Notes: a model not told the origin generated them from the letters alone. DNA of 64,000 nt from an uncultured Lachnospiraceae bacterium (GCA_947628225.1 CANQYY010000001.1:265561-329560); one strand, 5' to 3'. Positions 25,431-35,252 are shown, counted from the stretch's first letter. A program made the numbers and translations.

Positions 25431-26306
25431 TTATCTATTGTATAATTTTACTGAGCTAAAACGATCCAAATACCGCTCTGCTCCTTCCCATACTACAACA
25501 TCGGTGCCTTTTCTGATTTGTGACATTTTAAATTCCCAGATACCGCTATACGAAACTTTCCCGAAATACTTATCTGCCTGACCTGCCATTTCATGTCCAA
25601 AGGAATCTCCTACAATTAAAATATCCTTTTTGCTCTTTTCCTTTTTCTTTATTTTTAGGATAGGCGTATATTTTGTATCGGTGCGATAGCGGGAGGATTG
25701 TCCCAGCAATCTTGCCAGATCGCCAGAATACTTTTTTGTTGTTATTTTGAAACGGACATCATCAATGGATTTCTCCGTCCCAAGAATTTCCTTTCGCAAT
25801 GCCTGTACCCCGATAAAACGTCCCTTTCCATTCCAATGGGTATCTGTCTTATAGTAGACCTGATGATTTTTCTTTGCCGCCATAAGTTCCTGTTTTGGAT
25901 ATACAATTTTGAGTTTCGTACTTTTTTTCAGATATTTTACCAGTTGGTCTGCTCTTGTTACCTTTGACTTTCTTTTTATATTGTCCGGCATATATTTCGG
26001 ATACATCACTTCCTTATTTGGGACAATGCATACAACAAAAACTGCTCCCCGGCTTTTTACTGCCTTTTTCATTTTCAGCAGATTTTTCCTTATATTTTTC
26101 ATCGCTGCCTTAGAGTAGTGGTTATTTCCTCTGTATTCCGGAATGTTGCACCCATCTGACTCGTTTTGGTAGAAAAGCCAGCCCTTTTTCCCCTTTAGCA
26201 CCTGTTTTGCCGTAGAAGCCCGTACACAGGCTGGCTCCGCACTGTTCCAGCACAGAACGGCAGTCATCAGAATAATCAACACCTTCCAAAGTTTTTTTCT
26301 TTTCAT
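25431..26306 (-). CDS. AlgJ/AlgX-like SGNH protein, short paralogue
   Basis: 291 aa. Signal peptide (about 1-30), GWLFYQNESDG near the start of the mature protein, the conserved YYKTDTHWNGKG (catalytic Asp/His) and LIVGDSFGHEMA (Ser). Homologous over its length to the neighbour upstream (26324-27469), which has an extra N-terminal region. The pair looks like a tandem duplication. Probable role: acyl transfer to, or removal from, a polysaccharide outside the membrane. Confidence 0.8.
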   Translation of the reverse strand: MKRKKLWKVLIILMTAVLCWNSAEPACVRASTAKQVLKGKKGWLFYQNESDGCNIPEYRGNNHYSKAAMKNIRKNLLKMKKAVKSRGAVFVVCIVPNKEVMYPKYMPDNIKRKSKVTRADQLVKYLKKSTKLKIVYPKQELMAAKKNHQVYYKTDTHWNGKGRFIGVQALRKEILGTEKSIDDVRFKITTKKYSGDLARLLGQSSRYRTDTKYTPILKIKKKEKSKKDILIVGDSFGHEMAGQADKYFGKVSYSGIWEFKMSQIRKGTDVVVWEGAERYLDRFSSVKLYNR

Positions 26307-26323
26307 CTTCCGTTCCTCCGTTT

Positions 26324-27469
26324 CTATTTATCCAGCTTAATCCAGTCATACCTGTCCAAATACCGTTCTACACATTCCCACACCACGATATCCGGTTTAT
26401 ACTTCTCCACATCCCGCAGACTAAAGCTCCACACCCCTATTGTCCTGACCTCCGCAAAATATTTCTTTGCAATTTCCGGCATTAAATCACTAAATGAATC
26501 TCCGATAATGAGGAGTTTTTTCCCGGACTTTATGCCTTTCTTTACAGAGGATGGTTTCAGGGCATATTTTATATCATCCTGGTAGGTATCTGTCATTTTG
26601 CACAGCTTCGCCAAATCACCCGCATAATTTTTCTTCTCAATCTCAAACTCCACCTTCGCGAGAGAATCAAAGCTGCCGTCTATCTTTTCCTTTAACGCCT
26701 GCACTCCGATAAACACGCCAATCTGGTTCCAGTGTGTATCGGTCTTATAATAGGTCTGGTATGCCGCCTTCGCAGCTACTAACTCCTGCTTTGGATAAAC
26801 CACCTTCAGCTTTGAATATTTCTGCAGATAACCGGCAAAAATATCCATCCTTGTTTTTTCTGATTTGCGTTTCACATTATCCGGCATATATTCCGCATAC
26901 ACGCTCTCTTTATTCGGAAGCATCAAAAGAATCATCTGAGCCCCTTTACTCTTTAAAACGGCTTTTTCCCGCTCCAGCTTTTTCATAATGCTTTTCATCT
27001 TTTCTTTCGTATAATGATTCGTTCCCTTGTAGTCGGAAATGGAATCGCCGTCATCTGCCGCCTTATAAAAAAGCCAGTTATCCTTACCAAGCAGTACTGT
27101 TTTTGATTCGATATATGTATTTCCTGATACCGCAGAGGAAATTTCCGAATTTATCTTTGCCCCCTCCGCCTTGCCGCTCAAGCCGTCCGTAAAACGATTC
27201 ACCGCTTTGTCAACCGTATCCAGGAAATTTTCCTGCTTCTCCTCTTTGGCGGCAGCTTCTTTGCCCTCCTGACTCTGCTTCATAAGCTCTTTTTCTTTTT
27301 CATGGTACTCCGCAATGGTATTCTTCTCCGCCCGGGCGCCAGCCTCCGCCGCCCCCTCCTGCTTAACGGGTTCCACCATGACCATCCGAAAGAGCGTTGA
27401 TACGGAAATCCCGCATATGACCAGACAAAAAATAACTGCGATAATTTTTTCTTTCATTGCAATTTTCAT
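26324..27469 (-). CDS. AlgJ/AlgX-like SGNH protein, long paralogue
   Basis: About 381 aa. One N-terminal membrane segment, then a charged spacer of about 90 residues rich in Glu/Lys/Ala that should form a stalk, then the same catalytic domain: YYKTDTHWNQIG and LIIGDSFSDLMPE. The start could be 27469 or the ATG at 27457; neither has a strong site. It begins 7 bp after the MBOAT2 stop, so the two are translationally close and likely partners. Confidence 0.8.
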   Translation of the reverse strand: MKIAMKEKIIAVIFCLVICGISVSTLFRMVMVEPVKQEGAAEAGARAEKNTIAEYHEKEKELMKQSQEGKEAAAKEEKQENFLDTVDKAVNRFTDGLSGKAEGAKINSEISSAVSGNTYIESKTVLLGKDNWLFYKAADDGDSISDYKGTNHYTKEKMKSIMKKLEREKAVLKSKGAQMILLMLPNKESVYAEYMPDNVKRKSEKTRMDIFAGYLQKYSKLKVVYPKQELVAAKAAYQTYYKTDTHWNQIGVFIGVQALKEKIDGSFDSLAKVEFEIEKKNYAGDLAKLCKMTDTYQDDIKYALKPSSVKKGIKSGKKLLIIGDSFSDLMPEIAKKYFAEVRTIGVWSFSLRDVEKYKPDIVVWECVERYLDRYDWIKLDK

Positions 27470-27476
27470 CTCTTTC

Positions 27477-28880
27477 TCAAAAGTTAAAATAAATAAACGG
27501 ATTATAGGCATTGCTAAAAATAAACAGAATGGAGAGCAAAAAAATCCCGACGGCAGATACCGTATAGATACTGTCCCATATTACTGTCCTTTCAAAATGG
27601 CGGTTGAGATTTTTAATGACTGGAAAACAGCCGATAATCCCTGCGATATAGTAAATGCCATACTGCTTTATGTACTGGACGGTTCCCGCATCCCAAAGCC
27701 CATTATTTCCGGTTCCAAACATCGCCTTTATATAGGTAATTGCCCCTCTCATGCTGTCAGAGCGGAAGATCACCCAGCCAATTACAACAAAAAACAATGT
27801 ATAGAGATGTCCCAGACCGCCCATTTTTTTATGAATGCCAGTCAGTTTTTCCAATGTCAGCAGAATAAAATACATCAGCCCCCAAACCAGAAAGGTCCAG
27901 TTTGCCCCATGCCAGATTCCGGTAAGAAGCCAGACAACAAACAAATTAAAGACCAGACGTCCTCTGCTTTCTACACGGCTTCCGCCCAGGGGTATATAAA
28001 TATAATCGCGGAACCAGGTCTGCAATGAAATATGCCATCGCCGCCAAAATTCTGAAATGCTGGATGAAATGTAAGGATATTTAAAATTCTCTTCAAACTC
28101 AAATCCAAACATCTTACCAAGCCCGATTGCCATATCCGAATACCCGGCAAAGTCAAAAAATATCTGCAAAGTATAGGAAAATGCTCCCAGCCATAAAAAG
28201 GCAGCGGAATTTACCGTACCGTTTTCTGCAAAAGCGGCGTCTGCCACAATCGCAAACTGGTTTGCCAAAAGCACCTTTTTACCAAGTCCGATAATAAATC
28301 TTGTTACCCCTTCCGAAAACCCCTTCCAGGTTTCTTTTCTGTCCCTTATCTGCTCTGCCGCTGTTTCATACCGCACGATGGGCCCGGCAATTAACTGCGG
28401 GAACAATGTGATATACAGTCCCACATTCAGAAAATTTTTCTGAACCTCCCCTCTCTCCCGGTAGACATCCGCCACATAGGAGATCGCCTGAAAGGTAAAA
28501 AAGGAAATGCCGATTGGCAGGACTGCTTTTACATCCGGAATGTCTGTTCCCAGCAAATTATTGATATTCTCAATGAGAAAGCCCAAATATTTAAAATATC
28601 CCAGAATACCAACATCTGCTGCAATCATAAGAAACAGGATAAGACGTGATTTAATCCTGCTCTCACGAAATAAATCTACCAAAATACCCAAAACATAATG
28701 AATCAGTATGACCGCCAGCATCAAAAATATATAGATTCTCTCCCCATATGCGTAAAAAAGGAGGCTGGCAAAAAAAAGAAATATATTTTTGGCTGTTCTC
28801 CAGCGCACAAATATTCCATAATATAAAATTGTCACAAGCGGCAAAAAGATAAACAGAAATATTTCACTGGGAAACAGCAT
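27477..28880 (-). CDS. MBOAT membrane O-acyltransferase 2 (AlgI-like), first gene of operon
   Basis: 467 aa, multi-pass. Signatures ISEFWRRWHISLQTWFRDYI and WLLTGIWHGANWTF, with the MBOAT His. Full family length. It opens the eight-gene operon ending at 20125 and carries its own promoter with the shared operator-like box. Paralogue of MBOAT1. The best-known relatives acetylate alginate; no alginate genes are present, so the acceptor here is open. Confidence 0.88.
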   Translation of the reverse strand: MLFPSEIFLFIFLPLVTILYYGIFVRWRTAKNIFLFFASLLFYAYGERIYIFLMLAVILIHYVLGILVDLFRESRIKSRLILFLMIAADVGILGYFKYLGFLIENINNLLGTDIPDVKAVLPIGISFFTFQAISYVADVYRERGEVQKNFLNVGLYITLFPQLIAGPIVRYETAAEQIRDRKETWKGFSEGVTRFIIGLGKKVLLANQFAIVADAAFAENGTVNSAAFLWLGAFSYTLQIFFDFAGYSDMAIGLGKMFGFEFEENFKYPYISSSISEFWRRWHISLQTWFRDYIYIPLGGSRVESRGRLVFNLFVVWLLTGIWHGANWTFLVWGLMYFILLTLEKLTGIHKKMGGLGHLYTLFFVVIGWVIFRSDSMRGAITYIKAMFGTGNNGLWDAGTVQYIKQYGIYYIAGIIGCFPVIKNLNRHFERTVIWDSIYTVSAVGIFLLSILFIFSNAYNPFIYFNF

Positions 28881-28912
28881 GCTTTTTCTCCTCTCCTCAA
28901 ACTGACTTTTTT

Positions 28913-28941
28913 ATTATACTCAATTTTTTGAATATAGTCAA
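28913..28941 (-). promoter_or_regulatory. Promoter of the O-acylation operon
   Basis: On the minus strand: -35 TTGACT (28941-28936), 17-bp spacer, consensus -10 TATAAT (28918-28913), 33 bp before the MBOAT2 start. Confidence 0.75.
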
Positions 28942-28949
28942 TATATTAA
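28931..28949. promoter_or_regulatory. Shared 19-bp operator-like box, copy 2
   Basis: Identical to 16711-16729 and placed the same way over the -35 box. The palindromic arms are AATATA and TATATT. Confidence 0.65.
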
Positions 28950-28960
28950 TCGCCCGCGCT

Positions 28961-28994
28961 CAAAAAAAAACGCACAGAATTTCTTCTATGCGTT
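28961..28994 (-). terminator. Terminator behind the Fic remnant
   Basis: On the minus strand AACGCATAGAA/TTCTGTGCGTT (11 bp, one mismatch, 4-nt loop) is followed by nine T. It separates the Fic remnant from the O-acylation operon promoter. Confidence 0.75.
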
Positions 28995-29033
28995 CAATCC
29001 GGCAATCCCTGTTTCTACTGTCGTTGCTGCCTC

Positions 29034-29192
29034 CTAAGACCTTGGGCTGTCTTTGCTGTATTCAATTTTATAATAGTCCAGCAGGCTTTTCATATTATCC
29101 TGCATAAGCAGGCACTCTTTGAACATGATCAGCCTTCCTGTCCGTCCATTTCCGTCATAGAATGGATGGATTTTTTCGTATGCCGCATGATA
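29034..29192 (-). pseudogene. Fic-domain gene remnant
   Basis: An open stretch of about 52 codons reads YHAAYEKIHPFYDGNGRTGR and then LIMFKECL, the Fic active-site motif HPFxxGNGRxxR. It is bounded upstream by an in-frame TGA and has no start; downstream the sequence departs from Fic after FKECL and stops. Fic proteins AMPylate targets or act as toxins; this fragment cannot be functional. It lies 180 bp from the 3' end of ssrA. Confidence 0.75.
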
Positions 29193-29304
29193 TCAAACTT
29201 CTGCTTTACTCTCAATTACTGATAGGAAAAAGTTTTGCAGCCATTTATTGTATTAAATGGGGATAGGAGGAGCCGTTCAGAAATTTGCCGCTAAGGAGGA
29301 ACAC

Positions 29305-29348
29305 AAAAAAAGGACAGCGTAAACTGCCCTTATGTTTACGCTGCCCTT
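29305..29348 (-). terminator. Terminator of ssrA
   Basis: On the minus strand AAGGGCAGCGTAAAC/GTTTACGCTGTCCTT (15 bp, one wobble, 9-nt loop) is followed by a T-run. It starts 22 bp past the tmRNA end. Confidence 0.85.
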
Positions 29349-29370
29349 AGTTCGTCTTGATGCGGTCAAG

Positions 29371-29712
29371 TGGACCTGGCGGGAGTCGAACCCGCGTCCA
29401 AACCGGAATCCCACGTTCTTCTACTATCATAGTCAGTTCTTCAATCTTCCTTTATCCGGGTGGGAACTGACACCCCGGGGACTCAGTAGCTTCATGGTTC
29501 TCTTAACCGCGCAAAGCTTAACGGTTAAGGTTCCCTACAAAGGATGATACCGGACAAAAGCTGTAGGACACTTATGCACGGCAGCCGCCTATATTAGGCA
29601 GCGTAAGCTAATTTATTATCAGCGTTTAATTTTAAATCTGTGTTTTAACGTGGTCACAGTCCACGGATAGCTTCACCGTCTTCAGCCGGCCTGTCGAAAC
29701 CAGTACAAGCCC
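29371..29712 (-). ncRNA. ssrA: Transfer-messenger RNA (tmRNA)
   Basis: About 342 nt. The 5' end GGGCTTG pairs with CAGGTCC at the 3' end to form the acceptor stem; TGGTTTCGACAGG follows the 5' strand, and the T arm GCGGGTTCGACTCCCGC precedes the 3' strand. CCA is not encoded. The tag frame at 29594-29623 reads ADNKLAYAA then TAA, ending in the AA degradation signal. It frees stalled ribosomes together with SmpB, whose gene lies 1.3 kb away. Ends are inferred from base pairing and may be off by a few bases. Confidence 0.93.
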
Positions 29713-29794
29713 GTACTGTATGGTTAAATCTTTCCTCATTTTGATAATATCAAACCCGGAGGCTTCTGTCAAGCCTCCGGGAACTGCAGTTCTT

Positions 29795-30946
29795 TTATTC
29801 CATTAAACTTTCATATAGGGCAGTGATGTCTTCCACGCTGGTTTCTTTCGGATTGCCCGGACGGCACGCGTCATCATAGGCGGACTGTGCCAAAAATGGA
29901 ATATCTTCTTTCTTTACAATTTCTTTTAAATTCTTCGGGATTCCTACATCCTCTGATAGTTTTCTGACCGCATCCACTGCCGCCTTGCGGTACTGCTCCT
30001 GCGTCATGTTTTCCGTGCCTTCTACCCCCATTGCTTGGGCGATATATTTATATTTATCCCCGGTCGCCTCTGCATTGTATTCCATTACGGTAGGCAGGAT
30101 AATGGCATTCGCCACTCCGTGGGGAGTATCATACAAAGCTCCCAGCGGATGTGCCATGGAGTGGACAATTCCCAGCCCTACATTGGAAAAGCCCATGCCT
30201 GCCACATATTGTCCCAGCGCCATATCCTCTCTGCCTTCCGGTGTGTTTTCCACGGCGCCCCGGAGAGAACGGGCAATAATCTCAATCGCTTTCAGATGAA
30301 ACATATCCGAAAGCTCCCAGGCTCCCGCCGTAATGTAGCCTTCAATGGCATGCGTCAGGGCGTCCATTCCTGTGGCAGCGGTCAATCCCTTTGGCATGGA
30401 AGCCATCATATCCGGGTCTACAAATGCCGCTACCGGAATATCCTTCGGGTCTACACATACCATCTTGCGGTTTTTCTCTACATCAGTAATAACGTAATTG
30501 ATTGTGACCTCGGCTGCTGTCCCCGCTGTTGTCGGGACGGCAAAAATCGGTATGGACTTATTCTTTGTCGGCGCCGCTCCCTCCAGACTTCTCACATCTG
30601 CAAAATCCGGATTCTTAATAATGATTCCGATAGCTTTTGCGGTATCCATGGAGGAACCGCCTCCAATGGCAATAATGTAATCGGCGCCTGATTTTTTGTA
30701 CGCCTCAACACCGCTCTGCACATTCTGGATCGTCGGGTTTGGTTTAATATCCGAGTATACTTCATAGAGTAATCCGGCATTTTCCAATACATCCAGCACC
30801 TTTTTGGTAACCCCGAACTGAATCAGATCCGGGTCAGAACAAACAAATGCCTTTTGAAAGTTCCTTCCCTTTGCCTCTGCGGCAATCTCCTGAATCGCTC
30901 CGGCTCCATGATACGATGTTTCGTTTAACACAAATCTGTTCGGCAT
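29795..30946 (-). CDS. fucO: Lactaldehyde reductase (iron-dependent alcohol dehydrogenase)
   Basis: 383 aa, same length and very similar throughout to E. coli FucO. Cofactor-binding IAIGGGSSMDTAKA, PTTAGTAAEVTINYVIT, and metal-binding residues in TGMDALTHAIEGY, GIVHSMAHPLGALY and DTPHGVANAI. It reduces lactaldehyde to 1,2-propanediol with NADH in fucose or rhamnose fermentation. No sugar-catabolic genes are adjacent, so the physiological substrate is inferred. Start after AGGAGG. Confidence 0.88.
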   Translation of the reverse strand: MPNRFVLNETSYHGAGAIQEIAAEAKGRNFQKAFVCSDPDLIQFGVTKKVLDVLENAGLLYEVYSDIKPNPTIQNVQSGVEAYKKSGADYIIAIGGGSSMDTAKAIGIIIKNPDFADVRSLEGAAPTKNKSIPIFAVPTTAGTAAEVTINYVITDVEKNRKMVCVDPKDIPVAAFVDPDMMASMPKGLTAATGMDALTHAIEGYITAGAWELSDMFHLKAIEIIARSLRGAVENTPEGREDMALGQYVAGMGFSNVGLGIVHSMAHPLGALYDTPHGVANAIILPTVMEYNAEATGDKYKYIAQAMGVEGTENMTQEQYRKAAVDAVRKLSEDVGIPKNLKEIVKKEDIPFLAQSAYDDACRPGNPKETSVEDITALYESLME

Positions 30947-30978
30947 AATATCTCTCCCTCCTGAATTTTATTACTGTT

Positions 30979-31007
30979 ATCATAACCCAAAAATAAAAGG
31001 CTGTAAA
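30979..31007 (-). promoter_or_regulatory. Promoter of fucO
   Basis: On the minus strand: -35 TTTACA (31007-31002), 17-bp spacer, -10 TATGAT (30984-30979). Confidence 0.55.
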
Positions 31008-31013
31008 TATCTG

Positions 31014-31481
31014 CTATAAATTTTTTACTTTAAATTCTCTTTCTGCCGCTCTCCTCTGATCTTTTTTGGCAATATCCTGCCGTTTATCATAGAGTTTTTT
31101 CCCCTTTGCCAGTGCAATTTCCACCTTTATGCGGCTTCCCTTAAAGTATACGCTCAGAGGCACTAACGTATAGCCCTTCTCATTCATTTTCCCTATCAGT
31201 CTGCGGATCTCATGCTTGTGCATTAAAAGTTTCCGGACGCGCAGGGGATCCTTGTTGAAAATATTCCCCTTTTCATAAGGACTGATGTGCATGCCATAAA
31301 GCTGAACCTCATTATTTTTGTCAATGCGGATAAAGGCTTCCTTTATACTGCAATGTCCCTGACGGACAGATTTTACCTCCGTCCCAACCAGTTCAATACC
31401 CGCCTCATATTTTTCTTCAATAAAATAATCATGTCTTGCCTTCTTATTATTGGCAATCTGTTTTATCGATTCCTTACCCAT
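31014..31481 (-). CDS. smpB: SsrA-binding protein SmpB
   Basis: 155 aa. RNA-binding partner of tmRNA in trans-translation. Signatures: [20 protein letters not shown] near the N-terminus, [10 protein letters not shown] and the C-terminal [15 protein letters not shown] tail that enters the ribosomal mRNA channel. The start at 31481 lies 1 nt past the rnr stop and uses a GGAGG within the end of rnr, so translation is coupled. Confidence 0.96.
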   Translation of the reverse strand: MGKESIKQIANNKKARHDYFIEEKYEAGIELVGTEVKSVRQGHCSIKEAFIRIDKNNEVQLYGMHISPYEKGNIFNKDPLRVRKLLMHKHEIRRLIGKMNEKGYTLVPLSVYFKGSRIKVEIALAKGKKLYDKRQDIAKKDQRRAAEREFKVKNL

Positions 31482-31482
31482 T

Positions 31483-33627
31483 CTAATCCTCCAACCTCTG
31501 CAGCATTTCAAAATCAATCGTTTTTGATAATGGATTTACTCCCGACACTTTTACCTTTACCTTCTGCCCCATCCGATATTCCTGTCCGCTGTAATGTCCC
31601 AGTACCCGGTATTTTTCCTCTTCAAATTCATAGTAATCATCCCTCATATCAGACAGCCGTACCATTCCCTCTACCGTATTGGGGAGCTCTACATAAATTC
31701 CCCAGGAAGTAACGCCGCTCACAATCCCCTCAAAGGATTCTCCGATATAATCCTGCATGTATTCCGCCTTTTTCATCTTTTCGACCTCCCGTTCGGCCTC
31801 ATCGGCGCGACGCTCTAAATCGCTGGAGGATTTGGCAACCTCCGGCAGGATTGCCGCATAGTGCTGCAGACGCCCCTCCCGGATTCCCCGGTGGATATTT
31901 TCTTTTATAATCCGATGAATCTGTAAATCCGGATAACGCCGTATCGGCGAAGTAAAATGACAATAATATCTGGATGCCAATCCGAAGTGCCCTTCATTTA
32001 CCGTAGAATATCCGGCGCGCTTCATGGCTCGCAGGATGAGCCGGCTCAAAAATGCCTCCTCCTGGCTGCCTTCTATCTGTTCTATCAATTTCTGGATTTC
32101 CTTCGGATGAACCTCCTCCCTGCCTACCTTCATATGGTATCCGAAGCCCGCTGTCATTTTTGCCAGCTTTTGTACTTTTTCCAAATCAGGATATTCATGG
32201 GTGCGGTAAATAAAAGGAAGGTCCAGCCAGAAATATTCCTCTGCCACTACCTTATTGGCTGCCAGCATAAATTCCTCAATTATATTGGTTGCCACATTCC
32301 TTTCATAGGGAGCGATATCCACCGGATGGCCGTTATGATCCAGCTTTATTTTACACTCGGGAAAATCAAAATTAATCGACCCCTGTTTTTTTCTTTCCCT
32401 CCGCAAAATACCAGCCAGCTCCTTCATCGTTTCAAACATCGGTATCAGCTTCCGGTACCGCAGGCGGGTCTGCTCGTTATGGCAGGTCAAAATGTCATTG
32501 ACGTCGGAATAATTCATCCGCTCTGTTACCTGTATCAGGGTTTCCTCTATCCGGTGCTGGATAATCTTTCCCCCGGCGTCAAACTGCATGATACAGCTCA
32601 GGGCAAACCGATCCTCCCCGGCATTTAACGAGCAGATTCCATTGGACAGCTTATGGGGCAGCATGGGAATGACCCGGTCTGTCAGATATACACTGGTTCC
32701 TCTCTTCCTTGCTTCCCTGTCTAAAGGGGAATTTTCTGTCACATAATGAGATACGTCCGCAATATGGACACCCAGCTCATAAGTGCCGTCTTCCTTTTTT
32801 TCAATCGTGATTGCATCGTCTAAATCCTTGGCATCCTCCCCATCTATTGTTACGGTATCCAGACTGCGCAGATCTGTCCGGGCTCCGATTTCTGAAAAAT
32901 CAATGCGGCTCCCTATTCCGGAAATCTGCCGTAAAACCTCTTCCGGAAATTCTTCCGGCAAATCAAAACTTTTTATTACGGAGAGAACATCCACTCCCGG
33001 GTCGTTCACATGACCCAGAATCTGGATTATCTGCCCTTTTGGATTTTTTGTTTCGCTGCCATAGTCTAAAAGTTCTACCACGACTTTATGCCCTTCTACG
33101 GCATCTAATGTATTCTCCGGCGGAATATAAATATCCTTTGTAAATTTATCCCGATCGGGAATCACAAAGGTTACCTTCCGGTTTCTGGTAAAGGTGCCTA
33201 CCAGCCTTTGGCAGCTCCTCTCCAAAATATTCAGGATCTCTCCCTCTTTATGTCCCTTTCGTTTGCTTCCATCGCCGGTCAGGCGGATTTGCACGGTATC
33301 CCCGTCAAAAGCATTTTTGCAGCAATTTTCCGGGATAAAAATATCCTCCTTCTCTTCTTCCAGCCGGACGAAGCCAAAGCCTCTCCTGGTTGCCATAAAA
33401 ATCCCTGTCCGGATCTTTTCTCTGGCGAGCCGGATAAGCCCTCTCCTGTCAATCTCGATTTTGCCCTGTAAGATCAGGGAATCCAGTACCTCATGGAATT
33501 GCCCGCGCTCCTTTTTGGGAACAGAAAATAAAACCGCCATTTCCTTTATTTTCATCGGCCGATAGGTCTTTTCCTCTACAAAGGCAAGTATTTTTTCTTC
33601 TTTTTGCTTCTTTTCTTCACTCAGCAT
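31483..33627 (-). CDS. rnr: Ribonuclease R
   Basis: 714 aa. 3'-5' exoribonuclease that degrades structured RNA and, with SmpB-tmRNA, defective messages. Order: N-terminal winged helix, two cold-shock domains, the RNB catalytic domain with [13 protein letters not shown] (metal-binding Asp) and the C-terminal S1 domain ([17 protein letters not shown]). Full family length. It precedes smpB, a common Firmicute order. Confidence 0.95.
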   Translation of the reverse strand: MLSEEKKQKEEKILAFVEEKTYRPMKIKEMAVLFSVPKKERGQFHEVLDSLILQGKIEIDRRGLIRLAREKIRTGIFMATRRGFGFVRLEEEKEDIFIPENCCKNAFDGDTVQIRLTGDGSKRKGHKEGEILNILERSCQRLVGTFTRNRKVTFVIPDRDKFTKDIYIPPENTLDAVEGHKVVVELLDYGSETKNPKGQIIQILGHVNDPGVDVLSVIKSFDLPEEFPEEVLRQISGIGSRIDFSEIGARTDLRSLDTVTIDGEDAKDLDDAITIEKKEDGTYELGVHIADVSHYVTENSPLDREARKRGTSVYLTDRVIPMLPHKLSNGICSLNAGEDRFALSCIMQFDAGGKIIQHRIEETLIQVTERMNYSDVNDILTCHNEQTRLRYRKLIPMFETMKELAGILRRERKKQGSINFDFPECKIKLDHNGHPVDIAPYERNVATNIIEEFMLAANKVVAEEYFWLDLPFIYRTHEYPDLEKVQKLAKMTAGFGYHMKVGREEVHPKEIQKLIEQIEGSQEEAFLSRLILRAMKRAGYSTVNEGHFGLASRYYCHFTSPIRRYPDLQIHRIIKENIHRGIREGRLQHYAAILPEVAKSSSDLERRADEAEREVEKMKKAEYMQDYIGESFEGIVSGVTSWGIYVELPNTVEGMVRLSDMRDDYYEFEEEKYRVLGHYSGQEYRMGQKVKVKVSGVNPLSKTIDFEMLQRLED

Positions 33628-33683
33628 ATCTGTTTTCCTTTTCCCTTCCCGCTATGTTCAGCTGCAAAATACCCTATAGCCGG

Positions 33684-33715
33684 AAAAAGCACCCCTTGAT
33701 ATGTGAAGGAGTGCT
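33684..33715 (-). terminator. Terminator after secG
   Basis: On the minus strand AGCACTCCTT/AAGGGGTGCT (one mismatch, 8-nt loop) is followed by TTTT. It separates the ftsZ-secG transcript from rnr-smpB. Confidence 0.75.
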
Positions 33716-33738
33716 CTCAATCTCTTTTTATTATTCAA

Positions 33739-33987
33739 TCAACCAAGCCAGTCAGTACAAAGAATAAGGGAAAGAATGATGAACAAGGCTGACAAAACGC
33801 TGGTGATCTTAACCATCACACCTTCTGATGAGCGACCTTTGTTCTTTGTCCAATAGGAATCCGCAGCGCCGGTAACAGCGCCCAGACCGGACGTTTTTCC
33901 CTCCTGCATCAATACTATAATAACAAGCGCGATGCATATTATGATATAGGCAATAGTAACGATTGTCTTTAAAACGGTATTTGTCAT
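33739..33987 (-). CDS. secG: Preprotein translocase subunit SecG
   Basis: 82 aa. Two membrane segments (about 6-24 and 58-78) flank a loop with VLMQEGKTSGLGAVTGAADSY, the family motif. It assists SecYE/SecA in protein export. The start is 5 bp after the ftsZ stop. Confidence 0.92.
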   Translation of the reverse strand: MTNTVLKTIVTIAYIIICIALVIIVLMQEGKTSGLGAVTGAADSYWTKNKGRSSEGVMVKITSVLSALFIILSLILCTDWLG

Positions 33988-33992
33988 GCTGC

Positions 33993-35252
33993 TTAACCCT
34001 CCTGTTTCTTATTTTGGATAAAAGTAGGAATTTTTATTCCTTCCATTCCCTGCTTTTCATTGGCGGCAGCCTTTGCTGCGCTCCGGTGTGAAATCACCGG
34101 CATTTCTTCTTCCGGCCGGGAAGCTCCTCCCATTGGCTTTGCAGCCTGTACACTGGACACCGGACTCTTTGGCTGGCTGTTAAAATTATCTAAAAAGCTC
34201 AGTCCGCTGCGCTGTGGCGCGCCCTGCGAACCGCTTAAAAAACTCGGTTTCCCGGTTCCGAATTTAGCATGGAAGCCATTATTTATACCGGGCATCTGAC
34301 CGCCCTCTAAGCCGGTGGCAATAACGGTAATGGTAACAGAATCCGAACTGGTTTCATCATACATAGCGCCAAAAATGATCGTAGCTTCCTCGCCGGCCAG
34401 CTCCTGTACATAAGAAGCAGCCTCGTTTGCCTCAATAAGACTTACTTCGCCGGATATATTAATAATAACATGGGTGGCGCCGTCAATCGTCGTTTCCAGC
34501 AACGGACTGGTAATCGCCTGTTTTACTGCCTCAACGCACTTATCATCGCCCTTTCCGACGCCAATGCCGATATGGGCGATACCCTTGTCCTTCATTACGG
34601 TAACAACATCGGCAAAGTCAAGATTAATCAGCGCCGGTGTGTTGATCAGGTCCGTGATACCCTGAACACCCTGCTGCAGCACCTCGTCTGCCTTGCGCAA
34701 TGCCTCCGGCATTGTGGTTCTCCTGTCGCAAATCGCCAATAATTTATCATTGGGAATCACGATCAGGGTGTCTACGCTGTCTTTTAATTTATCAATACCG
34801 CCAATGGCGTTCTGCATACGATTTTTGCCTTCAAAGCTGAACGGTTTCGTCACAATGCCTACCGTCAGTTTTCCCATATCTTTTGCAATCTGTGCCACAA
34901 CGGGGGCAGCGCCGGTTCCGGTTCCACCGCCCATGCCGCAGGTAACAAATACCATATCGGCATCTTTTACTGCCTCAGCTAACTCTTCGCGGCTTTCTTC
35001 CGCCGCTTTTTCTCCGATTTCCGGTTTCGCACCTGCTCCTAATCCCTTCGTAAGTTTTTCGCCAATCTGCATACAAACAGGCGCTTTACAACGCTGCAAA
35101 ACCTGTTTATCCGTGTTGATACAAATAAACTCAACACCTTTAATCCCCTCATCTATCATCCGATTAACAGCATTGTTCCCGGCTCCGCCAACTCCAATTA
35201 CAAGTAAATTCGCAGCCGCATTCTCTGCCTCGCTTGTCATAATTTCTAACAC
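33993..35252 (-). CDS. ftsZ: Cell division protein FtsZ
   Basis: 419 aa tubulin-like GTPase that forms the division ring. GTP-binding [15 protein letters not shown], the tubulin signature [11 protein letters not shown] and NTDKQVL are visible. A variable linker (about 320-410) leads to a short conserved C-terminal peptide ([13 protein letters not shown]). The start is GTG at 35252, 7 nt after AGAAGGAGG; the ATG four codons later lacks a site. ftsA, commonly next to ftsZ, is absent. Confidence 0.96.
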   Translation of the reverse strand: MLEIMTSEAENAAANLLVIGVGGAGNNAVNRMIDEGIKGVEFICINTDKQVLQRCKAPVCMQIGEKLTKGLGAGAKPEIGEKAAEESREELAEAVKDADMVFVTCGMGGGTGTGAAPVVAQIAKDMGKLTVGIVTKPFSFEGKNRMQNAIGGIDKLKDSVDTLIVIPNDKLLAICDRRTTMPEALRKADEVLQQGVQGITDLINTPALINLDFADVVTVMKDKGIAHIGIGVGKGDDKCVEAVKQAITSPLLETTIDGATHVIINISGEVSLIEANEAASYVQELAGEEATIIFGAMYDETSSDSVTITVIATGLEGGQMPGINNGFHAKFGTGKPSFLSGSQGAPQRSGLSFLDNFNSQPKSPVSSVQAAKPMGGASRPEEEMPVISHRSAAKAAANEKQGMEGIKIPTFIQNKKQEG

